Notes: generated by a model from the sequence alone, not told the origin. A stretch of 41,651 nt of DNA from Streptomyces sp. MUM 2J (GCF_022414535.1 NZ_JADWYM010000053.1:1-41651); one strand, 5' to 3'; numbered from the stretch's first letter, positions 1 to 8,475 are shown. Numbers and translations: made by a program.

Positions 1-2
1 TC

Positions 3-965
3 GCAGAAACCCTCGGCATCCCACAAGTCGGCACCGACGACAGCTTCTTCGAACTCGGCGGACACTCGCTCCTCGCAGTGAAACTGATCGAACGCATCCG
101 CACCACACTCGGCGAAGAACTCCCCGTACGCACACTGTTCACCTCACCCACACCAGCCTCCCTGGCGGCTCGATCGGCGGTCTCCCCGTCGCAGGACGCC
201 CTGGGCGTCCTGCTGCCGATCCGCACCAGCGGGAGGCGTGCGCCGTTCTTCTTCGTGCATCCCGGTATCGTGGGAGTCGCCTGGGGCTACTCGCCGCTGC
301 TTCGCTTCATGCCGACGGACCAGCCGCTGTACGGACTGCAGGCGCGCGGCCTCGACGGTTCGGCACCACTTCCCGGTTCCGTCCGGGAGATGGCAGCGGA
401 CTACGTCGAGCAGATGCGTACGGTCCAGGAGTCTGGCCCCTACCGATTGGCGGGATGGTCTTTCGGAGGCCAGGTGGCTCAGGAGATGGCCGTTCAGTTG
501 CAGGCAGCCGGTGAGGAAGTAGAAGCGCTGGTTCTCCTGGATGCCTACACCCCCGAGGCGCGGAAGGCGGCGGAAGCCGCCTTCGAAGCCGGCCGGGAGG
601 GACCTCAGTACGTGGTTGAGGGTCTGGATTTCCTTTCCGACCTCACTGAGGAGGAGATCGCGCCCCTGCACGACATCGCACAGAACATACAAATGATCAA
701 TCCTGCGCACACGCCGGACGTTTTCCACGGTGACGTGTTGTTCCTCGGTGCGGAGCACGGAAACCCGGAGGGGACGGATGTGGCGGGCTCGTGGACGCCT
801 TACACCTCCGGACGGATCGAGGAGGTGAAGATTCCCTGTCGGCACGAGCAGATGTTGCTGCCCGACATGCTCGCCCATGTCTGGGCGGCGATCGCCCGGT
901 GGATCGAACGGGGGACACCCCTGCACGACCCCGCCCTCCCGGCAGTGTCGGCGGGCGACAAGTAG
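3..965 (+). CDS. Nonribosomal peptide synthetase, C-terminal carrier protein and thioesterase (5' partial)
   Basis: This is the last 320 residues of a modular peptide synthetase whose start lies left of the window. The frame is open from the first bases. It opens inside a peptidyl carrier domain with the phosphopantetheine motif FFELGGHSLLA (Ser about residue 22 of the fragment). A type I thioesterase follows, with the nucleophile in GWSFGG (Ser about 153), an Asp in LLDAY (about 180) and a probable catalytic His in CRHEQML (about 281). In this family the terminal thioesterase releases the finished peptide by hydrolysis or cyclisation. Nothing in the fragment identifies the product, because the adenylation domains are outside. 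The rightward drrAB-like genes downstream suggest product export or self-resistance. Domain assignment is secure; the compound is unknown. Confidence 0.93.
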   Translation, partial: AETLGIPQVGTDDSFFELGGHSLLAVKLIERIRTTLGEELPVRTLFTSPTPASLAARSAVSPSQDALGVLLPIRTSGRRAPFFFVHPGIVGVAWGYSPLLRFMPTDQPLYGLQARGLDGSAPLPGSVREMAADYVEQMRTVQESGPYRLAGWSFGGQVAQEMAVQLQAAGEEVEALVLLDAYTPEARKAAEAAFEAGREGPQYVVEGLDFLSDLTEEEIAPLHDIAQNIQMINPAHTPDVFHGDVLFLGAEHGNPEGTDVAGSWTPYTSGRIEEVKIPCRHEQMLLPDMLAHVWAAIARWIERGTPLHDPALPAVSAGDK

Positions 966-1019
966 GTCTCGGTGATCGCGGATATTCGCCGAGCTCCTGC
1001 GGCAGCCTGTATCCGGCTG

Positions 1020-1194
1020 CTCTCCACGGACTGGAGAGGTGGATGTGTTGCCCGTGTCCGAACAGAACGGCGGGAGTCACCCTGGAAGCGGTCGGATCGG
1101 GCGGCGCGGTACGCCCGCGGGCTGGCACGGGCACTGGACCGATGCTGCTGCCCTGCCCCCTGGTCGCCCCGGTCGGCACCCCGGACCGGGCGAC
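1020..1194 (+). terminator. Two hairpins after the NRPS gene, candidate terminator
   Basis: The 335-bp gap between the synthetase and the ATPase gene holds no convincing gene. Two hairpins can form. The first has 6-bp perfect arms CTCTCC (1020-1025) and GGAGAG (1033-1038). The second, stronger one pairs GTCGCCCCGGTC (1163-1174) with GACCGGGCGAC (1184-1194) with one bulged C. Neither has a U-run, which is common for Streptomyces terminators. They suggest that the exporter genes are transcribed at least partly separately from the synthetase. This is inference from structure alone. Confidence 0.35.
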
Positions 1195-1300
1195 GGAGCG
1201 GCCGGTCCGGAACGAATCGAGGTGTGCGCCCGAGAGGTCCGCCGGCCGCTGAACCCGCCACGCCGCAGCACACCCCGTGTCGAGAGAGGGAGCCACGCAC

Positions 1301-2212
1301 ATGAGCGAAATCGCCGTCCGGATCGAGAAGGCCGTGAAGCGCTACGGCCCCCTCACCGCGCTCGACGGACTGGATCTGACCGTTAACTCCGGCGTGTTCC
1401 TGGGGCTGCTCGGTCCGAACGGAGCGGGCAAGTCCACGACGATGCGGCTGCTCACCGGTCAGACGCGCGCCGATCACGGCACCGTGGAGGTCTTCCGGCA
1501 CCGGCTGCCCGAAGCCTCCCGCCGGGTGCGAGCGCTGACCGCCGTTGTCCCCCAGCACGACGATCTCGACGCGGAACTGACGGTACGAGAGAATCTCGAG
1601 GTCTTCGTCAGGCTGGCGGGGCTTCCCCGCCAGCGCTACCGGCAGGCGGTGGACGCGGCGTTGGCGGCAGTGCACCTCACCGACCGGTCGCGCACCCGCG
1701 TGGAACGACTCTCCGGCGGTATGCGCCGACGCCTCTTACTGGCGCGGGGGATCGTGAGCTCCCCCCGGCTGCTCCTGCTGGACGAACCCACCGTTGGTCT
1801 CGACCCGCAGATCCGGCAGACTCTCTGGGACGTCATCGGCGAGCTGCGGGCGACCGGCACAACCGTGGTGATGTCCACCCACTACATCGAAGAGGCGGAG
1901 CGGCTCGCTGACGAAGTGGCCGTCATGTTCGCGGGCCGTCTGATCGCCCGCGGCACACCTTCGGCACTGCTGCACCGCCACGCCGGCTGCCAGGCCGCCG
2001 AGTACCGGGGCGATGTCCGTCGGCAGGCCCAGGTCACCCAGGCAGCGGAACAGGCCGGGCTGCACAGCCGTCGCACTGGACTGTCCGTCTCCGTACTGAG
2101 GGCGGAGACGATGCCCTCGGAGGTCCTTGAGGAGCTGGGCCCGCCCGACGTTCTACGTCCCACCACTTTGGAAGACGTCTTCGTGGCCCTGACCGGCGAG
2201 TTGTTCAGCTGA
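1301..2212 (+). CDS. DrrA-like ABC transporter ATP-binding protein
   Basis: A 303-aa ATPase of the daunorubicin-resistance (DrrA) type, which powers drug or natural-product export with an ABC-2 permease. Visible motifs are Walker A GPNGAGKST (38-46), signature LSGGMRRR (137-144) and Walker B LLLLDEPTVGLDP (157-169), then the usual DrrA C-terminal extension. The ATG at 1301 is chosen over an in-frame upstream start at 1277 because GAGAGGGAG lies just before it. The permease gene starts 34 bp downstream, so the two probably form one transcript. Codon 146 (1736-1738) is TTA, the rare leucine codon read by the bldA tRNA in Streptomyces, so translation may be developmentally gated. The position next to a peptide synthetase suggests export of, or resistance to, its product. 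Confidence 0.93.
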   Translation: MSEIAVRIEKAVKRYGPLTALDGLDLTVNSGVFLGLLGPNGAGKSTTMRLLTGQTRADHGTVEVFRHRLPEASRRVRALTAVVPQHDDLDAELTVRENLEVFVRLAGLPRQRYRQAVDAALAAVHLTDRSRTRVERLSGGMRRRLLLARGIVSSPRLLLLDEPTVGLDPQIRQTLWDVIGELRATGTTVVMSTHYIEEAERLADEVAVMFAGRLIARGTPSALLHRHAGCQAAEYRGDVRRQAQVTQAAEQAGLHSRRTGLSVSVLRAETMPSEVLEELGPPDVLRPTTLEDVFVALTGELFS

Positions 2213-2246
2213 TACGCCCTCATCACCGCTGCTGAGAGGACCTATT

Positions 2247-3086
2247 GTGACCAGGGCCATTCCCATACCTTCATCCTCCGCACTTCCCGGGAACGACACC
2301 GGGGTGCACGACGGCGAGCAGGACAGCCTGCTGTGGCCGGTCGTGCGCGCGGTGTGGCTTCGCGAGCTGCTGCTTTTCCGACGTTACTGGCCGGCCGTCA
2401 CCTTCGGCTCGCTGGTGGAACCACTGATCTACATCGCCGGTTTCGGGCTCGGGTTCCGTCAGCTGATCGGCTCCGCGACCGGCCAGCCTTACCTGCAGTT
2501 CTTGAGTACCGGCATGATCGCCACCGCAGTCCTGTTCTCCTCGGTGTTCACCGGCATGTTCGAGACATACAACCGGCGCCAAGGCCAGAAGGTGTACGAC
2601 GCCATACTGAGCAGACCGGTGGACGTGTGGGAACTGGTCAGCGCCGAATCCTCGTGGATCGCTGCCAAGTCAGGTGTATACGGGTCCGCTCCGCTGTTCG
2701 TGGCCCTCACGGTGGGCCTGCCCCTGCGACCGCAGCTACTGCTCGTGCCGCCGGTCGCGTTGCTCGCGGGGCTCGGCTTCGCACTGTGTGGGATGTGGGT
2801 GTCCTGTATCGTCCCGGCGATCGACTGGCTGCGACTCATCGCCTCCGGTGTCCTCACACCTCTCGTGATGGCGGCAGGAGTGTTCTTTCCGCTCGACGGA
2901 CTGCCCGGATGGGCGCGAGCTGCGGCCCTGGTCAATCCGATGTACCACTGCACCGAGCTCGTACGGCACTGCTCGTTCGGCACGCTGCACACAAGCGATG
3001 CCGGGCATGCCACGTTCCTGCTGGTACTGTGCGCCGTCGCCTGGCGGCTGGCCGTCAGGGCCATGCGTCGCCGGCTTCTGGACTGA
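2247..3086 (+). CDS. DrrB/NodJ-like ABC-2 type permease
   Basis: A 279-aa ABC-2 family membrane protein, the expected partner of the preceding ATPase. The start is GTG, supported by GAGAGGA (2233-2239) at good spacing. A hydrophilic N-terminus of about 30 residues is followed by hydrophobic segments consistent with six membrane helices. The segment VRAVWLRELLLFRRYWP leading into VEPLIYIAGFGLGF is typical of the NodJ/DrrB group, and the C-terminus carries the family pattern VNPMYHCTELVR. The pair would form a two-subunit exporter in the cytoplasmic membrane. Genes right of it are unrelated and the DNA changes character within about 100 bp, so this appears to be the last gene of the biosynthetic cluster. 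Confidence 0.9.
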   Translation: MTRAIPIPSSSALPGNDTGVHDGEQDSLLWPVVRAVWLRELLLFRRYWPAVTFGSLVEPLIYIAGFGLGFRQLIGSATGQPYLQFLSTGMIATAVLFSSVFTGMFETYNRRQGQKVYDAILSRPVDVWELVSAESSWIAAKSGVYGSAPLFVALTVGLPLRPQLLLVPPVALLAGLGFALCGMWVSCIVPAIDWLRLIASGVLTPLVMAAGVFFPLDGLPGWARAAALVNPMYHCTELVRHCSFGTLHTSDAGHATFLLVLCAVAWRLAVRAMRRRLLD

Positions 3087-3136
3087 CGGCCCCGAAGCGC
3101 CCAGTACTACCCGGCTCAAGGGAGTGTCTAATATGT

Positions 3137-3254
3137 GAACGCCACCGTCCCGGGTTCCGCATCATTCGGAGGCCTAGAGAGCCGAAAATGGGGTCTGACC
3201 TGCAGGGACATGACTGTGGCCGCCTGGAAGGCGTGTCTCTAGGCGGTGGCGTTC
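3137..3254. repeat. Nested inverted repeat at the cluster edge, possible element end
   Basis: GAACGCCACCG (3137-3147) is the exact reverse complement of CGGTGGCGTTC (3244-3254), and GCCTAGAG (3172-3179) is the exact reverse complement of CTCTAGGC (3237-3244). The right arm is continuous, whereas the left arm is interrupted by 24 bp. The structure lies in the roughly 175-bp non-coding stretch between the ABC permease and a likely transposase remnant, so it may be the end of an insertion element or a folded RNA. I do not recognise a named element. Confidence 0.5.
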
Positions 3255-3261
3255 TTGCTGG

Positions 3262-3363
3262 TCAGCGCGGTGCGGGCTGAAGGTCGAGGATCTGCCGCGG
3301 GACGGGGGCGCCGAGCTTGGCGAGCAGATCCTGCTGAGGCTTGGTGGGGGTGGTGACCTGCTG
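3262..3363 (-). pseudogene. Transposase C-terminal remnant
   Basis: On the minus strand about 33 codons ending in TGA (3264-3262) read as a basic, Pro- and Gln-containing tail: QVTTPTKPQQDLLAKLGA, then PVPRQILDLQPAPR. This pattern (TP-T-x-x-Q-x-L-L-x-x-LG near the stop) resembles the C-termini of several actinobacterial IS transposases. Upstream on that strand the frame runs into sequence that is coding on the other strand (the GH15 fragment), so only a tail would remain. The abrupt join to a 5'-truncated gene and the neighbouring inverted repeats support a mobile-element scar. The family cannot be named from so short a piece, and a shadow reading is not excluded. Confidence 0.35.
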
Positions 3364-3969
3364 ATCTGGGAGACACGTGGCGGACGCCGGGACTTCACGT
3401 ACTCCCGGTTGATGAGCTGGGTCGCCGTCGAGCGCGCGGTCCGGATCGCCCGCCAGCGGGGCCTGCCCGCCGACCTGCCCCGCTGGATGGCGGTCCGGGA
3501 CACCATCTACACCCAGATCATGGAGCGCGGCTGGAACCCCGCCCGCCGGGCGTTCGTCCAGCACTACGGCACCGACGTGCTCGATGCCTCCCTCCTGCTC
3601 ATGCCCCTGTGCAAGTTCGTCGCGCCCACCGACCCGCGCTGGCTCTCCACGCTCGACGCCATCACCGCGGAGCTGGTCTCCGACAGCCTCGTCTACCGCT
3701 ACAACGCGCAAGCGTCGCCCGACGGGCTCGTCGGCAGGGAGGCGACCTTCTCGATGTGTTCCTTCTGGTGGGTGGAGGCGCTCGCCCGGGGCGGCCGGCT
3801 CGACGAGGCGCGGCTGGCCTTCGAGAAGATGCTCACCTACGCGAACCACGTCGGGCTGTACTCGGAGGAGATCGGTCCGACGGGCGAACAACTCGGCAAC
3901 TTCCCCCAGGCCTTCACGCACCTGGCGCTGATCAGCGCCGCCTACGACCTCGACCGCCGACTCGGGTGA
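3361..3969 (+). pseudogene. GH15 glucoamylase/trehalase-like, C-terminal fragment
   Basis: About 200 residues match the C-terminal part of actinobacterial GH15 (alpha/alpha-barrel) proteins. The fragment begins near the conserved LLIWETRG and FTYSRLMSWVAVERA, continues through DVLDASLLLMPL and DGLVGREATFSMCSFWWVEA, and ends with YSEEIGPTGEQLGNFPQAFTHLALI, which contains a conserved catalytic-region glutamate. Full-length members have roughly 600 residues, so about two thirds of the protein is missing. No ribosome site precedes the first in-frame start codons (TTG 3409, ATG 3412). Truncation coincides with the transposase-like tail, so the most economical reading is that an insertion or the arrival of the NRPS cluster destroyed the gene. 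The remaining C-terminal codons show no frameshift. Confidence 0.82.
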
Positions 3970-4246
3970 GCGTCCCGGCTCCGGAGGGACGCGTCCCCCA
4001 GCCGCTCGGTGAGCCGCGTGCGGCCCACGGACGTACGGTTCCCGAGCCGCACGAACCACTGCCGGAGTGCCGGGCGGCCGAACGCGGCGAAGGCGGTCGT
4101 ATGCGATGGCTCCGGCATGAACGGATCGGGCCCGCCAGCCGTATCCTTACCCGATCGGGGCGTGCGTTCGGCCGAATCCCTCGGTCTTGATGGGCTTGGT
4201 GCACACGGCTGCGCGTACCGCGGCCACGGGGGGACGAGGGGCAACC

Positions 4247-5587
4247 ATGGCGGCGACGAGCAACACGGTGCGCAGCGGCACCGTACTTCCGGTGGACGCG
4301 GCGCGCTGGACGATGCGGACGTTCGTCATCGTCAACGTGGTGATCGTGGAGGCGCTGTTCCTCAGCGCCGGTTCGGGCAAGAACGGGGTGCTCACGGTCG
4401 CGAAGTTCTTCGGACTGCACGCGGCCCTGCTGATGCTGTTCCAACTGCTGCTGGTGGCCCGGCTGCCGTGGCTGGACCGCCGTATCGGGATGGACCGGCT
4501 CACGGTGTGGCACCGCTGGGTCGGCTTCTCCCTGCTGTGGACCGTCCTCGCCCATGCCACGCTGGTGGTGCTCGGCTACGCGACACTCGACGACACGTCC
4601 ATGGGGAAGACGTTCGTCGCCCTGAGCGGGGTGCCTGCCTCCCTGCTGGGCATGCTTGCCGCGGCCGTCATCCTCGTGGTCGCCGTGATCTCCACCCGTT
4701 CCCTGCGGCGGCGGCTGCCGTACGAGGTCTGGCACGGTCTGCACCTGCTGCTCTACGTCGCCCTGGGCCTGGCGTTCGTCCACCAGCTGCAGGAGACCAC
4801 GACCTTCACGTCCTCCGCGTTCGCCACGGCCTACTGGTGGACCCTGTGGCTGTTCGCCTTCGGCGCCCTGCTGACCGGGCGTGTCGCCCTACCGCTGTGG
4901 CGCAACGCCTACCATCAGTTCCGCGTCTCCGCCGTGGTGCCGGAGTCGGACCACGTGGTCTCCGTGTACGTCACCGGTCGCCACCTCGACAGACTTCCCG
5001 CCCGTGCGGGCCAGTTCTGCATCTGGCGGTTCCCCGGGCACAACTCCTGGTGGCTGGCCAACCCCTTCTCCCTGTCGGCGGCGCCCGACGGGCGGGGGCT
5101 GCGCCTCACGGCGAAGGCCGCCGGCAGCACCAGCGCCGGCCTGGCCAACGTCCCGGTCGGCAACCGCGCCTTCGTCGAGGGGCCGTACGGGGCACTCACC
5201 TCGCTGCACCGGACCCGGCCCGGCGTTCTGCTGATCGCCGGCGGCGTGGGGATCACGCCCGTGCGGGCGATGCTGGAGGAGCAGACGACCGGGGATGTCG
5301 TCGTGCTGTACCGGGTGCGCAGCGAGGCAGACGCCGTGCTGCTGAACGAGGTGCGCCACCTGGTCGCGCTCCGGGGCGGGCGGCTGCACCTGCTCACCGG
5401 CAGGACCGCCGAGGGGGGAGCCCCGCCGTTCGCCCCGGGCAGCCTGCACCGGCTGGTCCCCGACGCCACCGAACGTGACGTGTACGTCTGCGGCCCACCC
5501 GCCATGACCGGCGCTGTGCTCTCCGGTCTGCGGGACCTGGGTGTCCCCGCGCGACAGGTGCACACCGAGAGGTTCGACCTGGCCTGA
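4247..5587 (+). CDS. Ferric-reductase-like membrane flavocytochrome (FAD/NAD(P)H oxidoreductase)
   Basis: A 446-aa protein with an N-terminal ferric-reductase-like membrane domain (about 20-215) and a C-terminal ferredoxin-reductase module. Candidate haem ligands are pairs of histidines spaced 13-16 residues apart: H89/H103 and H163 or H166 with H179. The flavin-binding block reads NPFSLSAAP where the family usually has R-P-F/Y-S/T. The nucleotide-binding parts are GGVGITPVRAML and YVCGPPAM. Such proteins carry electrons from NAD(P)H through FAD and haem across the membrane to ferric iron or oxygen. ATG 4247 has GAGGGG six bases upstream and is preferred to TTG 4187/ATG 4190, which lack a site. 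It stands alone. The substrate is inferred from family only. Confidence 0.88.
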   Translation: MAATSNTVRSGTVLPVDAARWTMRTFVIVNVVIVEALFLSAGSGKNGVLTVAKFFGLHAALLMLFQLLLVARLPWLDRRIGMDRLTVWHRWVGFSLLWTVLAHATLVVLGYATLDDTSMGKTFVALSGVPASLLGMLAAAVILVVAVISTRSLRRRLPYEVWHGLHLLLYVALGLAFVHQLQETTTFTSSAFATAYWWTLWLFAFGALLTGRVALPLWRNAYHQFRVSAVVPESDHVVSVYVTGRHLDRLPARAGQFCIWRFPGHNSWWLANPFSLSAAPDGRGLRLTAKAAGSTSAGLANVPVGNRAFVEGPYGALTSLHRTRPGVLLIAGGVGITPVRAMLEEQTTGDVVVLYRVRSEADAVLLNEVRHLVALRGGRLHLLTGRTAEGGAPPFAPGSLHRLVPDATERDVYVCGPPAMTGAVLSGLRDLGVPARQVHTERFDLA

Positions 5588-6022
5588 CCGGGAAGGGGGG
5601 CCCGGCATCCAGTCCCGCGCGTCGAGGCCCGCTGCGGCGAGCAGCGCCCGCTGTGTCCCTACGGACCGGTCACGTACGGCTGAGCCGGAAGCGCTGCCGG
5701 CCACGGCGGCGAGGGGACGCGGCGGGGCACGGCGCCGGGGCTTCACGTCCCGACGCGTGGCCTTCCGGAGCCGGGTGCCGTTGTCCGCCTGTCCGCCTGT
5801 CCGCCTGTCCGCCTGTCCGCCTGTCCGCCTGTCCGCCTGTCCGACGGATACGCGGTGGTTTCGGTGCGACGCGTACGTCCCGTGCCGCCCGCCGACCTGC
5901 GGGTGCGCGCGAGGAGAGATACAAGTGAGGAAGGAGCCGACGCGACGGCCCCGACGTGCCGCCGCTCTGCGGTCTCTGCTGAGTCTGCCCGGGACCCGGG
6001 TCCGGGGCGGGATGGGCGATGA
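5588..6022. other. 435-bp intergenic region before the phosphatase gene
   Basis: No convincing gene is seen. The stretch contains the 8-bp tandem repeat described separately. A short open frame from GTG 5925 (65 codons, preceded by GAGGAGAG) overlaps the phosphatase start; it is Arg/Pro-rich and resembles nothing I know. A promoter for the phosphatase gene must lie here or upstream, but no clear -35/-10 pair stands out. Confidence 0.5.
5782..5843. repeat. 8-bp tandem repeat TGTCCGCC, 7.75 copies
   Basis: Seven perfect copies of TGTCCGCC (5782-5837) are followed by a partial copy TGTCCG (5838-5843). The unit is not a multiple of three, so it is unlikely to be selected as protein. It lies in the gap between the flavocytochrome and the phosphatase gene, about 180 bp before the latter's start. 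Perfect short arrays of this kind usually change copy number by slippage and could serve as a strain marker or alter upstream spacing. Confidence 0.95.
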
Positions 6023-8464
6023 ATGGACATGGAGAATGCCGGCCCCCTCGGAAGCGGCCCCGATCCGTTTCCGGATCCGGTCACCTCGGTCACGGCAGTC
6101 GTCGACGCGCGGGGAACCGTGACGGGGTGGAGTTCCGGCGCACAGCGGCTGCTCGGGTACCCGTGCGAGGACGTCGTAGGGCGTCCCGCGGCACGCCTGC
6201 TCGGCGGGAACGCCGACATCGCCGTGGATCTCTCCGCGGTTCTCGGGGGACGAAGCCGGACGGTCCCGCTGCGACACCAGGACGGCCACCACGTGGATGC
6301 CGAGTTGCGGGCGTACGCGTCACTCGACCGCGAGGGCGACGCGCAGTGGCTCGTCGTGGCCACGTCGCCGCCGCGGCCGCATCGGGGGCCACCTCCGCAG
6401 GAGGACGAGGTGACGACGGAGGAGGCTTTCGCGCAGTGTCACCTGCCCGCGATGATCTACGACGCCGAGTTGCGCGCTCTGCGCGCGAGCGCCGGCGCGG
6501 CACGTGAACTGGGCCTCACGGAGGAGCAGATGCGCGGCAGGCGCGTCACCGACATCCTGCCCCCACACATCTGCACCACGGTCGAGGAGGGCATGCGCCG
6601 GGTGTTCGAGACGGGTGAGCCGGAGCGGTTCCAGGTTCGGGGCCAGCCGCAGCACGGAACCCGCGAGAGGTACTGGGCCGTATCCGTGTCCCCCCTGAGG
6701 AACCCGGCAGGGCAGGTGCGACACGTGCAGCTCATCGCGCTCGACGTCACCGAACAGCACCGTGCCAGGGACCGGCTCGTCCTGCTGAACGACGTCAGCG
6801 CTCAGGTGGGCAGCACCCTCGACGTGATGCGCACGGCCCAGGAGATGGCCGACGTGGCGGTGGGGCGGCTCGCCGATTTCATCAGCATCGACCTGCTGGA
6901 CGGGCTGTTCCGCGGGGTCGAGCCCAGGCCCTCCGCCACGGGCTCCGTCGCGCTGCGCCGCGCAGCGCAGCAGTCCGTCCTCCCCGGCATTCCCGAGGCG
7001 CTGATCGAACCGGGGGAGGTGGACTACTACCCGGGAGCGTCGCCCCCTGCCCGCTGCCTGGACACGGGTCGGTCGTCGCTGCACAGGACCCTGGACGAAG
7101 CCATCGAGAGCTGGCAGGTCGCCGACCCCGGGCGCGCGGCCAAGGTCCGTGACTTCGGAATGCACTCGATCATGATCATCCCGCTGCGCGCCCGCGGCAT
7201 CACTCTCGGGGTGGCCGTACTCGTCCGTCACCGCCGCCGGGACTCGTTCGACGAGGACGATCTGCTCCTCGCCGAGGAGATCGCCGCACGCGCTGCCGTG
7301 GCCGTGGACAACGCCCGGCGTTTCACGCGCGAGCGGACCACCGCCCTGGCCCTCCAGCGAAGCCTGCTGCCGCAGCGGCTGGCCGCCCAGGAGGCCGTGG
7401 AGGTGGCCTACCGCTACCTCCCGGCCCGGTCCCGGGCAGGGCTGGGCGGCGACTGGTTCGACGTGATCCCGCTGTCGGGCGCCCGGGTCGCCCTGGTCGT
7501 CGGAGACGTGGTGGGCCACGGCTTGCGCGCCTCCGCAACCATGGGGCGGCTGCGGACCGCGGTACACACGCTGGCGGACGTCGACCTGCCCCCCGAGGAA
7601 CTCCTCGTACACCTCGACGACCTGATCACCCACCTCAGGGCGGAGGAGGGCCCGGCATCGGATCCCGAGCTCGAGATCGTCACCGACCTCGTCGCCTCAT
7701 GTCTGTATCTGGTCTACGACCCGGTCTCGCGCCGCTGCGCCGCGGCCGGCGCGGGCCACCCCCCACCCGCCGTGGTCACACCGGACGGCAAGGCCGAGTT
7801 CATCGATCTTCCGGTCGGCCCGCCGCTGGGAGTGGGCGGGCTGCCCTTCGAAGCGGTCGAATGGGAGGTTCCCCCGGGCAGCCTCCTCGTGCTGTACACG
7901 GACGGCCTTGTCGAGGTTCCCGAACACGACCTCGGCAGGGGCATGGCGCTGCTGCGCCGATGCCTGGAGCGGCCCGCTCCGTCACTGGAGGCCACCTGCG
8001 ACGATCTGGTCCACAGTCTGCTCCCCGCACAGCCGTCGGACGACGTCGCACTGCTCATCGCCCGCACGCGGGCCCTCGACGCCGCCCAGGTGGCCACCTG
8101 GGATCTGCCGTCCGACCCGGCCGCCGTGGCCGACGCCCGTGCCCAGGTCTCCCGTCGCCTCGCGAGCTGGGGACTGCACGAGGTGGCCTTCACCGCCCAG
8201 CTGGTGGTGAGTGAACTGGTCACCAACGCGATCCGGTACGGCGCCCCGCCCGTGAACCTGCGCCTGATCCGCGACACCGTGCTCATCTGCGAGGTCTCCG
8301 ACGGCAGCAGCACCGCCCCGCACATGCGGCGAGCACGGATGCTCGACGAGGGCGGGCGCGGCCTGCTGCTCGTCGCCCAGTTCGCCGAGCGCTGGGGCAC
8401 ACACCACGGGGCCGGAGGAAAGTCGATCTGGGCGGAGATCAGCCTTCAGGACGGGCACCCATGA
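6023..8464 (+). CDS. PAS-PAS-GAF-SpoIIE phosphatase with C-terminal HATPase domain
   Basis: An 813-aa multidomain regulator. Approximate order: PAS (20-110), second PAS (140-240, ending in the typical RHVQLIALDVTEQHRARDRL), GAF (265-425), PP2C/SpoIIE Ser/Thr phosphatase (455-665; visible metal-site segments GGDWFDVIPL, VVGDVVGHG, GAGHPPP and YTDGLVE), and an anti-sigma-type HATPase (690-810; ELVTNAIRYG, DEGGRGLLL). In Streptomyces such proteins act in partner-switching networks: sensor domains modulate dephosphorylation of anti-anti-sigma factors, and the HATPase module is RsbW/SpoIIAB-like. ATG 6023 directly follows an in-frame stop (6020-6022); ATG 6029 is the alternative. The ribosome site is weak. 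No STAS protein or sigma factor of that system lies nearby, so partners are elsewhere. The stop codon is embedded in a hairpin. Confidence 0.92.
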   Translation: MDMENAGPLGSGPDPFPDPVTSVTAVVDARGTVTGWSSGAQRLLGYPCEDVVGRPAARLLGGNADIAVDLSAVLGGRSRTVPLRHQDGHHVDAELRAYASLDREGDAQWLVVATSPPRPHRGPPPQEDEVTTEEAFAQCHLPAMIYDAELRALRASAGAARELGLTEEQMRGRRVTDILPPHICTTVEEGMRRVFETGEPERFQVRGQPQHGTRERYWAVSVSPLRNPAGQVRHVQLIALDVTEQHRARDRLVLLNDVSAQVGSTLDVMRTAQEMADVAVGRLADFISIDLLDGLFRGVEPRPSATGSVALRRAAQQSVLPGIPEALIEPGEVDYYPGASPPARCLDTGRSSLHRTLDEAIESWQVADPGRAAKVRDFGMHSIMIIPLRARGITLGVAVLVRHRRRDSFDEDDLLLAEEIAARAAVAVDNARRFTRERTTALALQRSLLPQRLAAQEAVEVAYRYLPARSRAGLGGDWFDVIPLSGARVALVVGDVVGHGLRASATMGRLRTAVHTLADVDLPPEELLVHLDDLITHLRAEEGPASDPELEIVTDLVASCLYLVYDPVSRRCAAAGAGHPPPAVVTPDGKAEFIDLPVGPPLGVGGLPFEAVEWEVPPGSLLVLYTDGLVEVPEHDLGRGMALLRRCLERPAPSLEATCDDLVHSLLPAQPSDDVALLIARTRALDAAQVATWDLPSDPAAVADARAQVSRRLASWGLHEVAFTAQLVVSELVTNAIRYGAPPVNLRLIRDTVLICEVSDGSSTAPHMRRARMLDEGGRGLLLVAQFAERWGTHHGAGGKSIWAEISLQDGHP

Positions 8465-8475
8465 CGGTGCCCGTC
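8450..8475 (+). terminator. Hairpin overlapping the phosphatase stop codon
   Basis: GACGGGCACC (8450-8459) and GGTGCCCGTC (8466-8475) form a perfect 10-bp stem with a 6-nt loop that contains the end of the gene. There is no U-run, as is usual in this genus. It probably terminates the rightward phosphatase transcript before the convergent small gene. Confidence 0.65.

Noticed and set aside
5782..5843. Short regular repeats considered as a CRISPR array
   Set aside because: The units are 8 bp and directly adjacent with no spacers, and there are no cas genes.
5925..6122. A 65-codon frame from GTG 5925 with a fair ribosome site
   Set aside because: It overlaps the phosphatase gene by 100 bp, has Arg/Pro-biased composition and no recognisable feature. 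I judged it more likely chance.
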